Assembly (NCBI GenBank): GCA_003517725.1 | Contig: DOZZ01000064.1 | Location: forward strand, 1-25,302 | Direction: 5' to 3' | Origin: Bryobacterales bacterium | Lineage (GTDB): Bacteria; Acidobacteriota; Terriglobia; Bryobacterales; Bryobacteraceae | Length of the DNA stretch: 25,302 nt | In this document: positions 8,157 through 14,469 of the stretch, piece by piece | How positions within the stretch are numbered: the stretch's first letter is position 1 | Layout of the letters: every line of letters begins with the position of its first letter | The notes under the pieces: generated by a model | Databases searched by the model: none | What the model was told of the DNA's origin: nothing | The model's input: the letters and a program-made list of their open reading frames with translations, nothing else | Position numbers and translations under genes: made by a program

Positions 8157-9068
8157 ATGGCAGCAATTACTTCAGCAAATATAGCGAGCGCGATCGTAAA
8201 GCTGGTGGCGGCGGATGCGCTGCCGGCGCTGGTGGCCAACCTTGTAATGGGGAACTTGGTGAACCGGGACTACGAGCCGGTGCTGGCACAGGCGGGAGAC
8301 ACGGTGAACGTGCCGATCCCCCCCACCCTGACGGCCAATAACATCGCGGAAGGCGGTACGGTGCAAACGCAGAACCCGAACCTGGGCAACGCGCAGATTG
8401 TACTGAACACGCACGCGGAAGCGACGTTCCAGATTCCCGACGTAACGCGGGTGCTGGCGGTGCCGGACCTTCTGAAGGTCTATATGCAACCGGCAGTGGC
8501 GGCGATTGCGGAGCGGATCGAGAGCGATCTATTGAACCTGTACGCGGGGTTCACGGCGAATGCCCCCGTGGGTACGGCGGGCACGGCGATCAACGAAGCG
8601 GCCATCGACGCCGCCGAGACGGCGCTGTTTACGGCGAAGGTTCCGATGAGCGAACCGAAGTATCTGGTGGTGGATGCGAACACTTATTCGCAGATGCGCC
8701 AGATTCCGCGCTTCAGCGAGTTCCAGACGGCGGGTGACGCCGGACTGCGGGCGCTGGTGGACGGCAGCTTCGGCAAGATCAAGGATTTTTTCGTGTTCCG
8801 GTCGCAACTGGTCGCCAAGACCGGTAGCACGCCGCTGAACACGCACAACCTGGCATTTTGCAAAAACGGTATCGGCCTGGTGATTCGCCGGCTGCCGCAG
8901 CCGCTGCCGGGGACGGGCGCCATTGCCGAATATGCCGAGTTGGGCAACTTCGGGATGCGCGTAACGATGAGCTACCAGCCGAACACGCTGGCGCAGCAGT
9001 TCACGGTGGACGTGTTGTACGGAGCGGCGATCCTGCGCAACAGCTTTGGGGTGCAGGTCAACAGCTAG
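8157..9068 (+). CDS. Major capsid (coat) protein, P22 gp5-like
   Basis: The 303-aa protein begins MAAITSANIASAIVKLVAADALPAL, contains NRDYEPVLAQAGDTVNVPIP and LNTHAEATFQIPD, and ends with YQPNTLAQQFTVDVLYGAAI. This is the general pattern of P22-family coat proteins with the HK97 fold. The order after portal and scaffold supports the call. A 55-nt leader separates it from the scaffold gene and contains a weak inverted repeat (CAACAG 8105-8110, CTGTTG 8132-8137) and purine-rich ribosome-binding sites (AAGGAG, AAAGAG). A terminator-like hairpin follows the stop, consistent with high expression of this gene relative to its neighbours. Confidence 0.85.
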   Translation: MAAITSANIASAIVKLVAADALPALVANLVMGNLVNRDYEPVLAQAGDTVNVPIPPTLTANNIAEGGTVQTQNPNLGNAQIVLNTHAEATFQIPDVTRVLAVPDLLKVYMQPAVAAIAERIESDLLNLYAGFTANAPVGTAGTAINEAAIDAAETALFTAKVPMSEPKYLVVDANTYSQMRQIPRFSEFQTAGDAGLRALVDGSFGKIKDFFVFRSQLVAKTGSTPLNTHNLAFCKNGIGLVIRRLPQPLPGTGAIAEYAELGNFGMRVTMSYQPNTLAQQFTVDVLYGAAILRNSFGVQVNS

Positions 9069-9077
9069 CGAAGGTTT

Positions 9078-9118
9078 CGGGCGGAGCGCGCGCATGGGAG
9101 CGCCATCCGCCCGGTTTT
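9078..9118 (+). terminator. Terminator-like hairpin after the coat gene
   Basis: CGGGCGGA (9078-9085) pairs perfectly with TCCGCCCG (9106-9113). The inner GCGC pairs (9086-9089 with 9100-9103) can extend the stem, and GTTTT follows. The T-run is short, so this may be a leaky terminator that lowers downstream transcription relative to the coat gene. It lies 10 nt after the coat stop codon. Confidence 0.55.
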
Positions 9119-9152
9119 GCGGAGAACCACTAACAAAGAGCAAGGGAGCCGA

Positions 9153-9470
9153 ATGGATCTGAGGTCTTACTACAAAAAGCTGCGCGATGTGGAGCGGACC
9201 ATCGTGGAGGAGTTTCCGGTGGTCGTCAGTCATGAGACGCCGGAGGGCGGCAGGCCAGGCGTGCTGACCGAAGTGCCACGAATGCTGGCGGCCCAGCTCG
9301 TGGCGGAGGGCCGCGCCGACGTGGCCGACGCCAAGACCACGGCGCGCTACCGGCAGGAGTGCGAGGAGAAGAAACAAGCGGCAGATCAGTTGCTGGCCGC
9401 CAGCCGTTTGCAAGTGATGGTAGTGCCGGTGGATAGCGCGAAGCGGCCCAAAAGCCCCGAACAGCGCTGA
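9153..9470 (+). CDS. Small head-region protein of unknown function
   Basis: The ATG at 9153 has AAGGGAG just upstream and gives 105 aa; the open frame continues to 9117 but without a better start. The protein is charged and mostly helical (MDLRSYYKKLRDVERTIVEEF, then MLAAQLVAEGRADVAD, then RQECEEKKQAADQLLAASR) and ends in a basic tail. It has no Cys pair, signal peptide or membrane segment, and I recognise no family. Its place between the coat and the connector suggests a head-completion or head-decoration role; this is inference from order only. Confidence 0.7.
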   Translation: MDLRSYYKKLRDVERTIVEEFPVVVSHETPEGGRPGVLTEVPRMLAAQLVAEGRADVADAKTTARYRQECEEKKQAADQLLAASRLQVMVVPVDSAKRPKSPEQR

Positions 9471-9482
9471 GGGAACGAACCG

Positions 9483-10247
9483 ATGGCACTCTTTTCAGAC
9501 GGCGCAATCAGCACGGTGGCGGACATGACGGCCCAGGACAGCACCGTCCTGGAGGTAGCCCAAACCGAAGGCATCAACCTGACGCAGAAGCTGGCGTTGG
9601 CCCAGGCCGAGTTGGGACTGGAGCTGGCGAGTCTTCTGGAGCGCGGGCGGTCGACGTACAACCCCCTATGGGGGCAGACCCAACTGACCGTGGCCAACGT
9701 GGCGGTGACCCCTTCCTTACAGGTCTGGCACGCCTACCGGACCCTGGCCGCAGTATACCGGGATGCCTATTTCAGCCAATTGAACGCGCGTTACGAGGCG
9801 AAGTGGCAGCTGTTCGAAAAGCTGGCGCGTAAAGCCATGCTGGACACTATCGAGGTGGGCGTGGGACTGGTGTGGGACCCGGTGCCGCAGGCGGGTGCGC
9901 CGCAGCTTTCAACGGTTGCGGGCGTGGGCGCCGGCGGTGACTTTTACGCCGCGGTGTCATTTCTAAACGCGGCGGGCGAAGAGGGCCTCCCGTCGGTCGT
10001 GACAGACCTGACGGTGGCGGCCGGCAGTGAGCTGGTGATTGGGGCGGGCACGGCGCCGGCGAACGCCACGGGGTGGAATGCGTATGCCGGGAACGATCCG
10101 GGCGCGCTCGCTCTGCTGAACTCGACGCCCATGCCGATTGGCATCAGCTTCACCTGGTTAGCCGGCACAGTGGGCGGACGCGCGCCGGCCGGCGGGCAGA
10201 GCCCAAATCTGATGCGGGTGCTGCCGCGCATGTGGCAGCGAGGATAG
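9483..10247 (+). CDS. Putative head-tail connector with a C-terminal FN3-like domain
   Basis: The 254-aa protein has an ATG with GAGGGAA upstream. Residues 1 to about 130 are helical with many Tyr and Gln (LTQKLALAQAELGLELASLL; YRTLAAVYRDAYFSQLNARYEAKW), the character of head-tail adaptor proteins that bind the portal. From about residue 135 the sequence becomes beta-rich: FYAAVSFLNAAGEEGLPS, then TGWNAYAG, then PIGISFTW. That is the signature of a small FN3/Ig-like domain seen on many virion proteins. The tail-tip gene at 14470 contains a similar domain. The adaptor role is inferred from order and helical character. Confidence 0.6.
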   Translation: MALFSDGAISTVADMTAQDSTVLEVAQTEGINLTQKLALAQAELGLELASLLERGRSTYNPLWGQTQLTVANVAVTPSLQVWHAYRTLAAVYRDAYFSQLNARYEAKWQLFEKLARKAMLDTIEVGVGLVWDPVPQAGAPQLSTVAGVGAGGDFYAAVSFLNAAGEEGLPSVVTDLTVAAGSELVIGAGTAPANATGWNAYAGNDPGALALLNSTPMPIGISFTWLAGTVGGRAPAGGQSPNLMRVLPRMWQRG

Positions 10248-10250
10248 CGC

Positions 10251-10742
10251 ATGACGAGTATCGGAAACGCGGTCACGACGTCGGTGTTGGCGCTGCTGAC
10301 TGCGCCCAGCGGGGCGGATCTGCAGTTGAACGAGTTGGCGCGGGCGCAAGGGGCACGCGGCGATATGGCGCGGCAGTCAATTGCTGTATCGAACAGCGGG
10401 CCGGAGTTGGTGGAGCGAACGGCGCGGTCAAAATACCCGGCGTTGCAGATCTATTGCGACAAGCTGACCAATGCGCTGAAGGAGAAGTTCCGGATTTTCT
10501 CCGGGACCGCGCACGTGACCGTAGAAGTGCGCTACTCGCAGGATCGCCTGGAGGGCATGGACCACGGGCTGCAGGCGTATGCGGACGCGGTGTGCCAATT
10601 GCTCGATCTGGCGCGCGGCGACTGGCAGCAGGGCACGTATTACGCGGGCGGCTACGACGTGACGTTCGCGACGGTGAAGGCGGCGGGGCAGGGCTTCCTG
10701 CAGATCGCGAAGATTGGATTCGAAGTGGAAGTCAGCAGATAA
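10251..10742 (+). CDS. Putative neck / tail terminator protein
   Basis: The 163-aa protein starts 3 nt after the previous stop, with GAGG about 7 nt before its ATG. It contains YPALQIYCDKLTNALKEKFRIFSG, then THVTVEVRYSQDRLEG-like beta strands, and ends FLQIAKIGFEVEVSR. An alpha/beta protein of this length immediately upstream of the tail tube gene is the usual position of a tail terminator or tail-completion protein, which caps the tube and joins it to the neck. I do not recognise a specific family, so the function rests on order and fold character. Confidence 0.6.
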   Translation: MTSIGNAVTTSVLALLTAPSGADLQLNELARAQGARGDMARQSIAVSNSGPELVERTARSKYPALQIYCDKLTNALKEKFRIFSGTAHVTVEVRYSQDRLEGMDHGLQAYADAVCQLLDLARGDWQQGTYYAGGYDVTFATVKAAGQGFLQIAKIGFEVEVSR

Positions 10743-10761
10743 ACGAAAGAGTAGAGGCCGC

Positions 10762-11937
10762 ATGTCAACTTACATTGCATCGAACGCCAATCGCTGGTAC
10801 TGCCAGTTAGAGAGCAGCTACGGCCAAGTGCCGGCGGTGAGCGCGCAGAACCGCATCCCAGCCGTGAAGCTGACGGCGAAAGTAACGCCGCTGATTCCGG
10901 ATCGCAAGGACAAGAGTGGCAGCCGCACTTTTGCGGGGCAGCCCTGGGGCGGCCGGCAGGAGACCAGCTTCACGCTGAAGACCTATATGACGGGGAGCGC
11001 GAACGCAGCCGTGGCGCCGAGTTATGGGCCATTGATTCAGGCGGCGATGGGAGCCGCGGCGCTGTTGTACGCCGGCGGCGTGTCGAGCGCGGCGAGCAAC
11101 AGCGGCGGCACGCTGGGGTTCGCGACGCCGCATGGGCTGCAGCCGAACCAGGCCGTGACATTCAACGGGGAGATTCGATTCGTGGGCGCCGTGATCGATA
11201 CTCTGACGGTGCTGCTGAACGCGCCGTTCGGGACTACGCCGACGGCGGGTGCCGCGATTGGGGCGACGGTAACGTATGGGCTGGCGGCGGCGCTGCCGAG
11301 CGTCAGCGTGTTCGATTACTGGAGCCCGGCGACGGCCCTGCAGCGAATTCTGTGCGGTGGCGCCATCAACCAGCTTTCGGTGAAGTTGAACAGTGATTAC
11401 CACGAATTCGATTTTCAAGGAGTGGCGCAAGACCTGCTGGACTCCGCGAGCTTCGCGTCCGGCAGCGGACAGTTGAGTGCATTTCCGGTGGAGCCCGCTT
11501 TCAGCGGGCCGCTGCCGAGCGTCATTCCCGGCAGCCTGGGGCAAGTCTGGCTGGGCAACGCGGCGGCCAAATTCCTGACCATTACGGACGGAACCATCAG
11601 CCTCGATAACGACATTGAGCTGCGGGCCAAGGAGTTCGGCAGTTCTCTACCCCGAGCCGTGGTGCCGGGGAACCGTAAGGTGCTGCTCGATCTGGATCTA
11701 TACAGCCGCGACGATGCGGCCACTACGGAGCTGTACCAATCGGCGCGCCAGCGCTCGCCCATCGGGGTCGCGTTGCAGTTGGGCCAGGCCGCCGGGAGCT
11801 TGATGGGAATTTATCTGAAGAGTGTGATTCCGGAGGTGCCCGAGTTGGAAGACTCCGACCGGCGGCTGCAGTGGCGGTTCAGGAACTCGCGCGGACAAGG
11901 CACGGCCGACGACGAGATGGTGCTGGCATTCGGATAG
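10762..11937 (+). CDS. Putative major tail tube protein
   Basis: The best start is ATG 10762, with AGAGG 4 nt upstream, giving 391 aa; the open frame runs back to 10714 but overlaps the previous gene. The sequence is beta-rich: VKLTAKVTPLIPDRKDKSGSR, RQETSFTLKTYMTG, QLSVKLNSDYHEFDFQG, ISLDNDIELRAKEFG. It closes with GIYLKSVIPEVPELEDSDRRLQWRF. Alternating strands of this kind and placement just before the tail chaperone pair fit a tube protein. A Gly/Ala/Thr-rich segment around residues 95-180 looks like an inserted surface domain. No contractile sheath gene accompanies it, so the tail should be non-contractile. Confidence 0.65.
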   Translation: MSTYIASNANRWYCQLESSYGQVPAVSAQNRIPAVKLTAKVTPLIPDRKDKSGSRTFAGQPWGGRQETSFTLKTYMTGSANAAVAPSYGPLIQAAMGAAALLYAGGVSSAASNSGGTLGFATPHGLQPNQAVTFNGEIRFVGAVIDTLTVLLNAPFGTTPTAGAAIGATVTYGLAAALPSVSVFDYWSPATALQRILCGGAINQLSVKLNSDYHEFDFQGVAQDLLDSASFASGSGQLSAFPVEPAFSGPLPSVIPGSLGQVWLGNAAAKFLTITDGTISLDNDIELRAKEFGSSLPRAVVPGNRKVLLDLDLYSRDDAATTELYQSARQRSPIGVALQLGQAAGSLMGIYLKSVIPEVPELEDSDRRLQWRFRNSRGQGTADDEMVLAFG

Positions 11938-11954
11938 CTGGAAGACGAGGAGCC

Positions 11955-12320
11955 ATGAATTACGAAAGCAGTATCGCGATCGCGTCGAAGACGCAGCCCG
12001 GCGTCGTTTACGAAATCGCCAGAATGTCGTTCGGACGCCGCCTGGAGCTCGTACGGCGCATTCGCGACCTGGCGCCGAAGATCGAGTTCCTGGAAGCCGG
12101 CGGCAGCGAGCGGGATGAGGTAGAGGCGAGGCTGTTGAGCGCCGACGTTGACCGCATCTACCTGATCTGGGGACTGCGCGGCGTGAGTGGGCTCGAAATC
12201 GACGGACAGGCCGCCACGCCCGAGCTGTTGGCGGAAGCCGGTCCGGAGGATCTGTTCCGGGAGGCGCTGGCGGCCGTGAAAGAGGCGTGCTGCCTGAGCG
12301 AGGAAGAAAGAAAAAACTAA
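11955..12320 (+). CDS. Tail assembly chaperone, short form (lambda gpG-like)
   Basis: The ATG at 11955 is preceded by GAGGAG and gives 121 aa: YEIARMSFGRRLELVRRIRDL, then DRIYLIWGLRGVSGLEIDGQ, then GPEDLFREALAAVKEACCLS. It lies between the tube gene and the tape-measure candidate, the standard site of the tail chaperone in long-tailed phages. The last sense codons are AGA AAA AAC followed by TAA. This places an A AAA AAC slippery heptamer exactly in phase, so a fraction of ribosomes should shift to -1 and make a longer protein ending at 12658. The short protein is expected to coat the tape measure during tail assembly and to be absent from the finished particle. Confidence 0.75.
   Translation: MNYESSIAIASKTQPGVVYEIARMSFGRRLELVRRIRDLAPKIEFLEAGGSERDEVEARLLSADVDRIYLIWGLRGVSGLEIDGQAATPELLAEAGPEDLFREALAAVKEACCLSEEERKN
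12311..12317 (+). promoter_or_regulatory. Programmed -1 ribosomal frameshift site (A AAA AAC)
   Basis: The heptamer fits X XXY YYZ in the reading frame of the tail chaperone: 12311 is the third base of AGA, 12312-12314 is AAA, 12315-12317 is AAC, and TAA follows at once. GAGG at 12300-12303, 7 nt upstream, resembles the Shine-Dalgarno-like stimulator known from bacterial -1 sites such as dnaX. A GC-rich hairpin begins about 31 nt downstream. The -1 frame is open for 113 codons after the site. Confidence 0.75.
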
Positions 12321-12658
12321 TCGTCGCACTTCAATTTCAGCTTTCGAGCCAGGCCGGCTGGAGCTGCGACACCTGCCGTAAGGCCGGCCTGGAGAAGAAG
12401 CGGCGGTGCGGCTGGCTTGGGTTACCGGCGGAGAGTCCGCAAGAGAGCGGGCCGCCCGTGTGGGCAAGGCGCCGAACAGTGAGCATGCAGTGCCCTAAAT
12501 CCTACGTTACATCGCAGAGCCTGGCGTGGATCGATGAGTTCGCCCTGTGGAGGCGGCGCCCCGCGGCGGAATACGCCGAGACGGAAGCAAAGAAGTTGGA
12601 CGCATTTTTGATACTCGAGGCACAACTTGCAGCGGAAAACGACGAACACAGAAGTTAG
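12317..12658 (+). CDS. -1 frame extension of the tail assembly chaperone (gpGT-like)
   Basis: This frame is open across the slippery site to a TGA-free stop at 12656-12658 and adds 113 residues, giving a fusion of about 234 aa. It could also start by itself at GTG 12287, but that has no clear ribosome-binding site. The extension has four Cys in the pattern CX2C-X10-C-X27-C (CDTCRKAGL, RRCGWLG, QCPKSYV), suggesting a small zinc-binding domain. WIDEFALWRRR and an acidic helical C-terminus follow. In lambda the T part of gpGT recruits tail tube subunits, and the same role is inferred here. The tape-measure candidate overlaps its end by 32 nt. Confidence 0.7.
   Translation, partial: LIVALQFQLSSQAGWSCDTCRKAGLEKKRRCGWLGLPAESPQESGPPVWARRRTVSMQCPKSYVTSQSLAWIDEFALWRRRPAAEYAETEAKKLDAFLILEAQLAAENDEHRS
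12349..12392 (+). repeat. Perfect 10-bp GC-rich inverted repeat downstream of the slippery site
   Basis: CCAGGCCGGC (12349-12358) is the exact reverse complement of GCCGGCCTGG (12383-12392), with a 24-nt loop. The RNA hairpin would be stable. It starts about 31 nt after the slippery heptamer, farther than the usual 5-9 nt of stimulatory stems, so a role in frameshifting is possible but not assured. Confidence 0.45.
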
Positions 12659-13307
12659 ATCGGAACACGCGAAACGCCTGCTGCCGCGCGGCGACGCGAA
12701 CCTGAGCGCGCATGTGTCGGGACTGCTTCCGTTGTCTGGAGCTGGCGCGGGCAATGCTTCCAGTTCACCGCTGCCGGTGAATCCCAACGATCTGTTGGCC
12801 GCGACTCTGAAAGATACCGCCCAGCAACTGAATCAGTGGCGCGCCGCAACCCAGGCCCAGGCCGACGCGGTGGCGCAAAATACCTCAGCCTTGCAGCAAA
12901 ACACGGCATCGCGAAGCAAAGGCAGTACCGCCGGCAGTATTCTAAGCACCGCTTCCAGTTTCCTGGGCGGTGGACTCGGCGCGCTGCCGCTGATCTCGGG
13001 GCTAGTGGGGCTGTTCAGTGGAGGCCCGAAGAGCTCCCCGGTGCTGCCCAGGTATCTGGCGCCCCCATCGCTCTCGATCCAGAACTCGGTGGATGCGGGC
13101 GGCAGCGCCGGGCCCGCGGTTTACGACCAGTACGGCATGCCCCGGGCGGCGTCCTCACAAGCGGCGGCTCCACAGCCCAGCGTAACCGTGAACGTGCAGG
13201 CCATGGACAGCCGCTCGTTCATGGACCACAGCGCTGCCATTGCCGGCGCGGTGCGCGAGGCGATGCTGAATCTGCACTCGATCAACGACGTGGTGAACGA
13301 GCTTTAG
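12627..13307 (+). CDS. Very short tape measure-like tail protein
   Basis: The start is TTG 12627 with GAGG 6 nt upstream, giving 226 aa; no ATG lies near the N-terminus. The gene occupies the tape-measure slot after the chaperone pair. Residues about 55-95 are Gln/Ala-rich and helical (LKDTAQQLNQWRAATQAQADAVAQNTSALQQN, shown here as two runs: LKDTAQQLNQW and AATQAQADAVAQN). A hydrophobic Gly-rich segment around residues 103-133 (LGGGLGALPLISGLVGLF) resembles the membrane-active parts of tape measures. The C-terminus (RSFMDHSAAIAGAVREAMLN) is helical. Typical siphovirus tape measures are several times longer, so if this is the ruler the tail is very short. A minor tail protein with the true tape measure absent is the alternative. 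Confidence 0.55.
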   Translation: MQRKTTNTEVRSEHAKRLLPRGDANLSAHVSGLLPLSGAGAGNASSSPLPVNPNDLLAATLKDTAQQLNQWRAATQAQADAVAQNTSALQQNTASRSKGSTAGSILSTASSFLGGGLGALPLISGLVGLFSGGPKSSPVLPRYLAPPSLSIQNSVDAGGSAGPAVYDQYGMPRAASSQAAAPQPSVTVNVQAMDSRSFMDHSAAIAGAVREAMLNLHSINDVVNEL

Positions 13308-13309
13308 CC

Positions 13310-13669
13310 ATGGCGACTTTTCCGCTGTTGCAGACCGGCGCGGTGGCGCAGTATCCGCTCGAGCGGCGCGCCCGAACCGCCACCCAGGTGGTTCGCTTCC
13401 TGGACGGCAGCGAGCAGAAATACCGCGGGCTGGCCGCGCCGCTGCACGCGTGGCGCGTGCAACTGGACCTGTTGGACGACGTTGAAAAAGCCGAGCTGGA
13501 TGCGTTTTTTGTGACGCAGCAGGGAGCCGTGCAGTCGTTCGCTTTTACGGACCCGTGGGATGGCGCGGTGTATCCGAACTGCCGGCTGGGCGCGGATGAG
13601 GTCCGGAGCGTGGAGCTGAAGGAGATGCAGGCGAGAGTAGCAGTCGAGATCCTGGAGAACCATGCATGA
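13310..13669 (+). CDS. DUF2460-like distal tail protein
   Basis: The ATG at 13310 follows the previous stop by 2 nt and gives 119 aa. The sequence begins FPLLQTGAVAQYPLERR, continues VVRFLDGSEQKYRG, and has AELDAFFVTQQGAVQSFAFTD followed by DP.DG. This pattern of a sequence-specific start, T-V-x-x-x-DG-S-E, then a conserved Phe-Phe and FxFxDP.D matches the DUF2460 family, represented in the Rhodobacter gene transfer agent by its distal tail protein. It forms the ring at the end of the tail tube. Its stop overlaps the start of the next gene (ATGA), and the two proteins are clearly paralogous. Confidence 0.65.
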   Translation: MATFPLLQTGAVAQYPLERRARTATQVVRFLDGSEQKYRGLAAPLHAWRVQLDLLDDVEKAELDAFFVTQQGAVQSFAFTDPWDGAVYPNCRLGADEVRSVELKEMQARVAVEILENHA

Positions 13670-14460
13670 GCGGCTTCTTTCCACAGTTATCGAGCGGTGC
13701 ACTGACGCAGTTTCCGATGCAGCGGTCGCGCCGCAAGCGCAGCATCGCCAACGTGCTGGAGGACGGAACCTATTACGCGCTAGCCGACAGCGGCGTATCG
13801 TGGCTGCGGTGGCAACTGGATTACGCCGCCCTTAGCGACGTGGAGGCCACCACGCTGGCGGCCTTCTTCGAGCAGAATGAAGGCCGCGCCGGCAGCTTTC
13901 TCTTCATGGACCCTGGAGCCAACCTGCTGGTGCAGAGCGAGACTCTGGAAAACGTAGCGTGGGTGCGCAACACACTACTAACGTTGCGGACCGGCACGGC
14001 GGATCCGCTACTGACCAATCGCGCCGCGACCCTGACCAACACCAGCCCGGCGGCGCTCACCATCGCGCAGAGCATGAGTCTCCCAGGCGCGGCCACCGCC
14101 TGCTTCAGCGTCTATGGGCGATGCGCGGCGGGCGGTACGGTGCAGCTGACGCGCAACGACGGCGCCAGTACGGTCACACAACCCTTCGCGCTGCGGCCGG
14201 AGTGGCAGCGCATCGCATTGCGCAGCGTGATCGCGGGCGGCGCCGGCCCGTGCACCTTCAGCCTGACCATTGCGGCCGGTTATGCGGTGGACATTTTTGG
14301 ATTTCAGGTGACCGCGCAGCCTGCCGCGGGGCAGTATGTGGCCACCGCCGCAATCAGCGCTCTGTATCCAGCCACGGCTTTCGATTCCGATGAACTCGCA
14401 TTCAGGCGTACGGATTACAACCAGAACTCCTGCCAGGTGCGCTTGATCTCACGCGCCTGA
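13666..14460 (+). CDS. Second DUF2460-like distal tail protein with an inserted carbohydrate-binding-like domain
   Basis: The 264-aa protein overlaps the previous stop by 4 nt. Residues 1-85 align with the preceding protein: FPQLSSGALTQFPMQR, W..WQLDYAALSDVE, LAAFFEQNEGRAGSFLFMDP. The last 30 residues (FDSDELAFRRTDYNQNSCQVRLI) correspond to the end of the paralogue. Between them, residues about 86-230 form an insertion beginning NLLVQSETLENVAW, with PEWQRIALRS and VDIFGFQVT. That is the pattern of a CBM4_9/jelly-roll domain common on phage tail proteins. The core probably forms a tail-end ring, and the insertion projects outwards and may bind a surface glycan. Confidence 0.65.
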   Translation: MSGFFPQLSSGALTQFPMQRSRRKRSIANVLEDGTYYALADSGVSWLRWQLDYAALSDVEATTLAAFFEQNEGRAGSFLFMDPGANLLVQSETLENVAWVRNTLLTLRTGTADPLLTNRAATLTNTSPAALTIAQSMSLPGAATACFSVYGRCAAGGTVQLTRNDGASTVTQPFALRPEWQRIALRSVIAGGAGPCTFSLTIAAGYAVDIFGFQVTAQPAAGQYVATAAISALYPATAFDSDELAFRRTDYNQNSCQVRLISRA

Positions 14461-14469
14461 ACCCACCCG

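Noticed and set aside
10714..10761. Longer N-terminus of the tail tube gene
   Set aside because: It overlaps the previous gene and lacks a ribosome-binding site; ATG 10762 has AGAGG at good spacing. The same reasoning removes 9117-9152 and 11871-11954.
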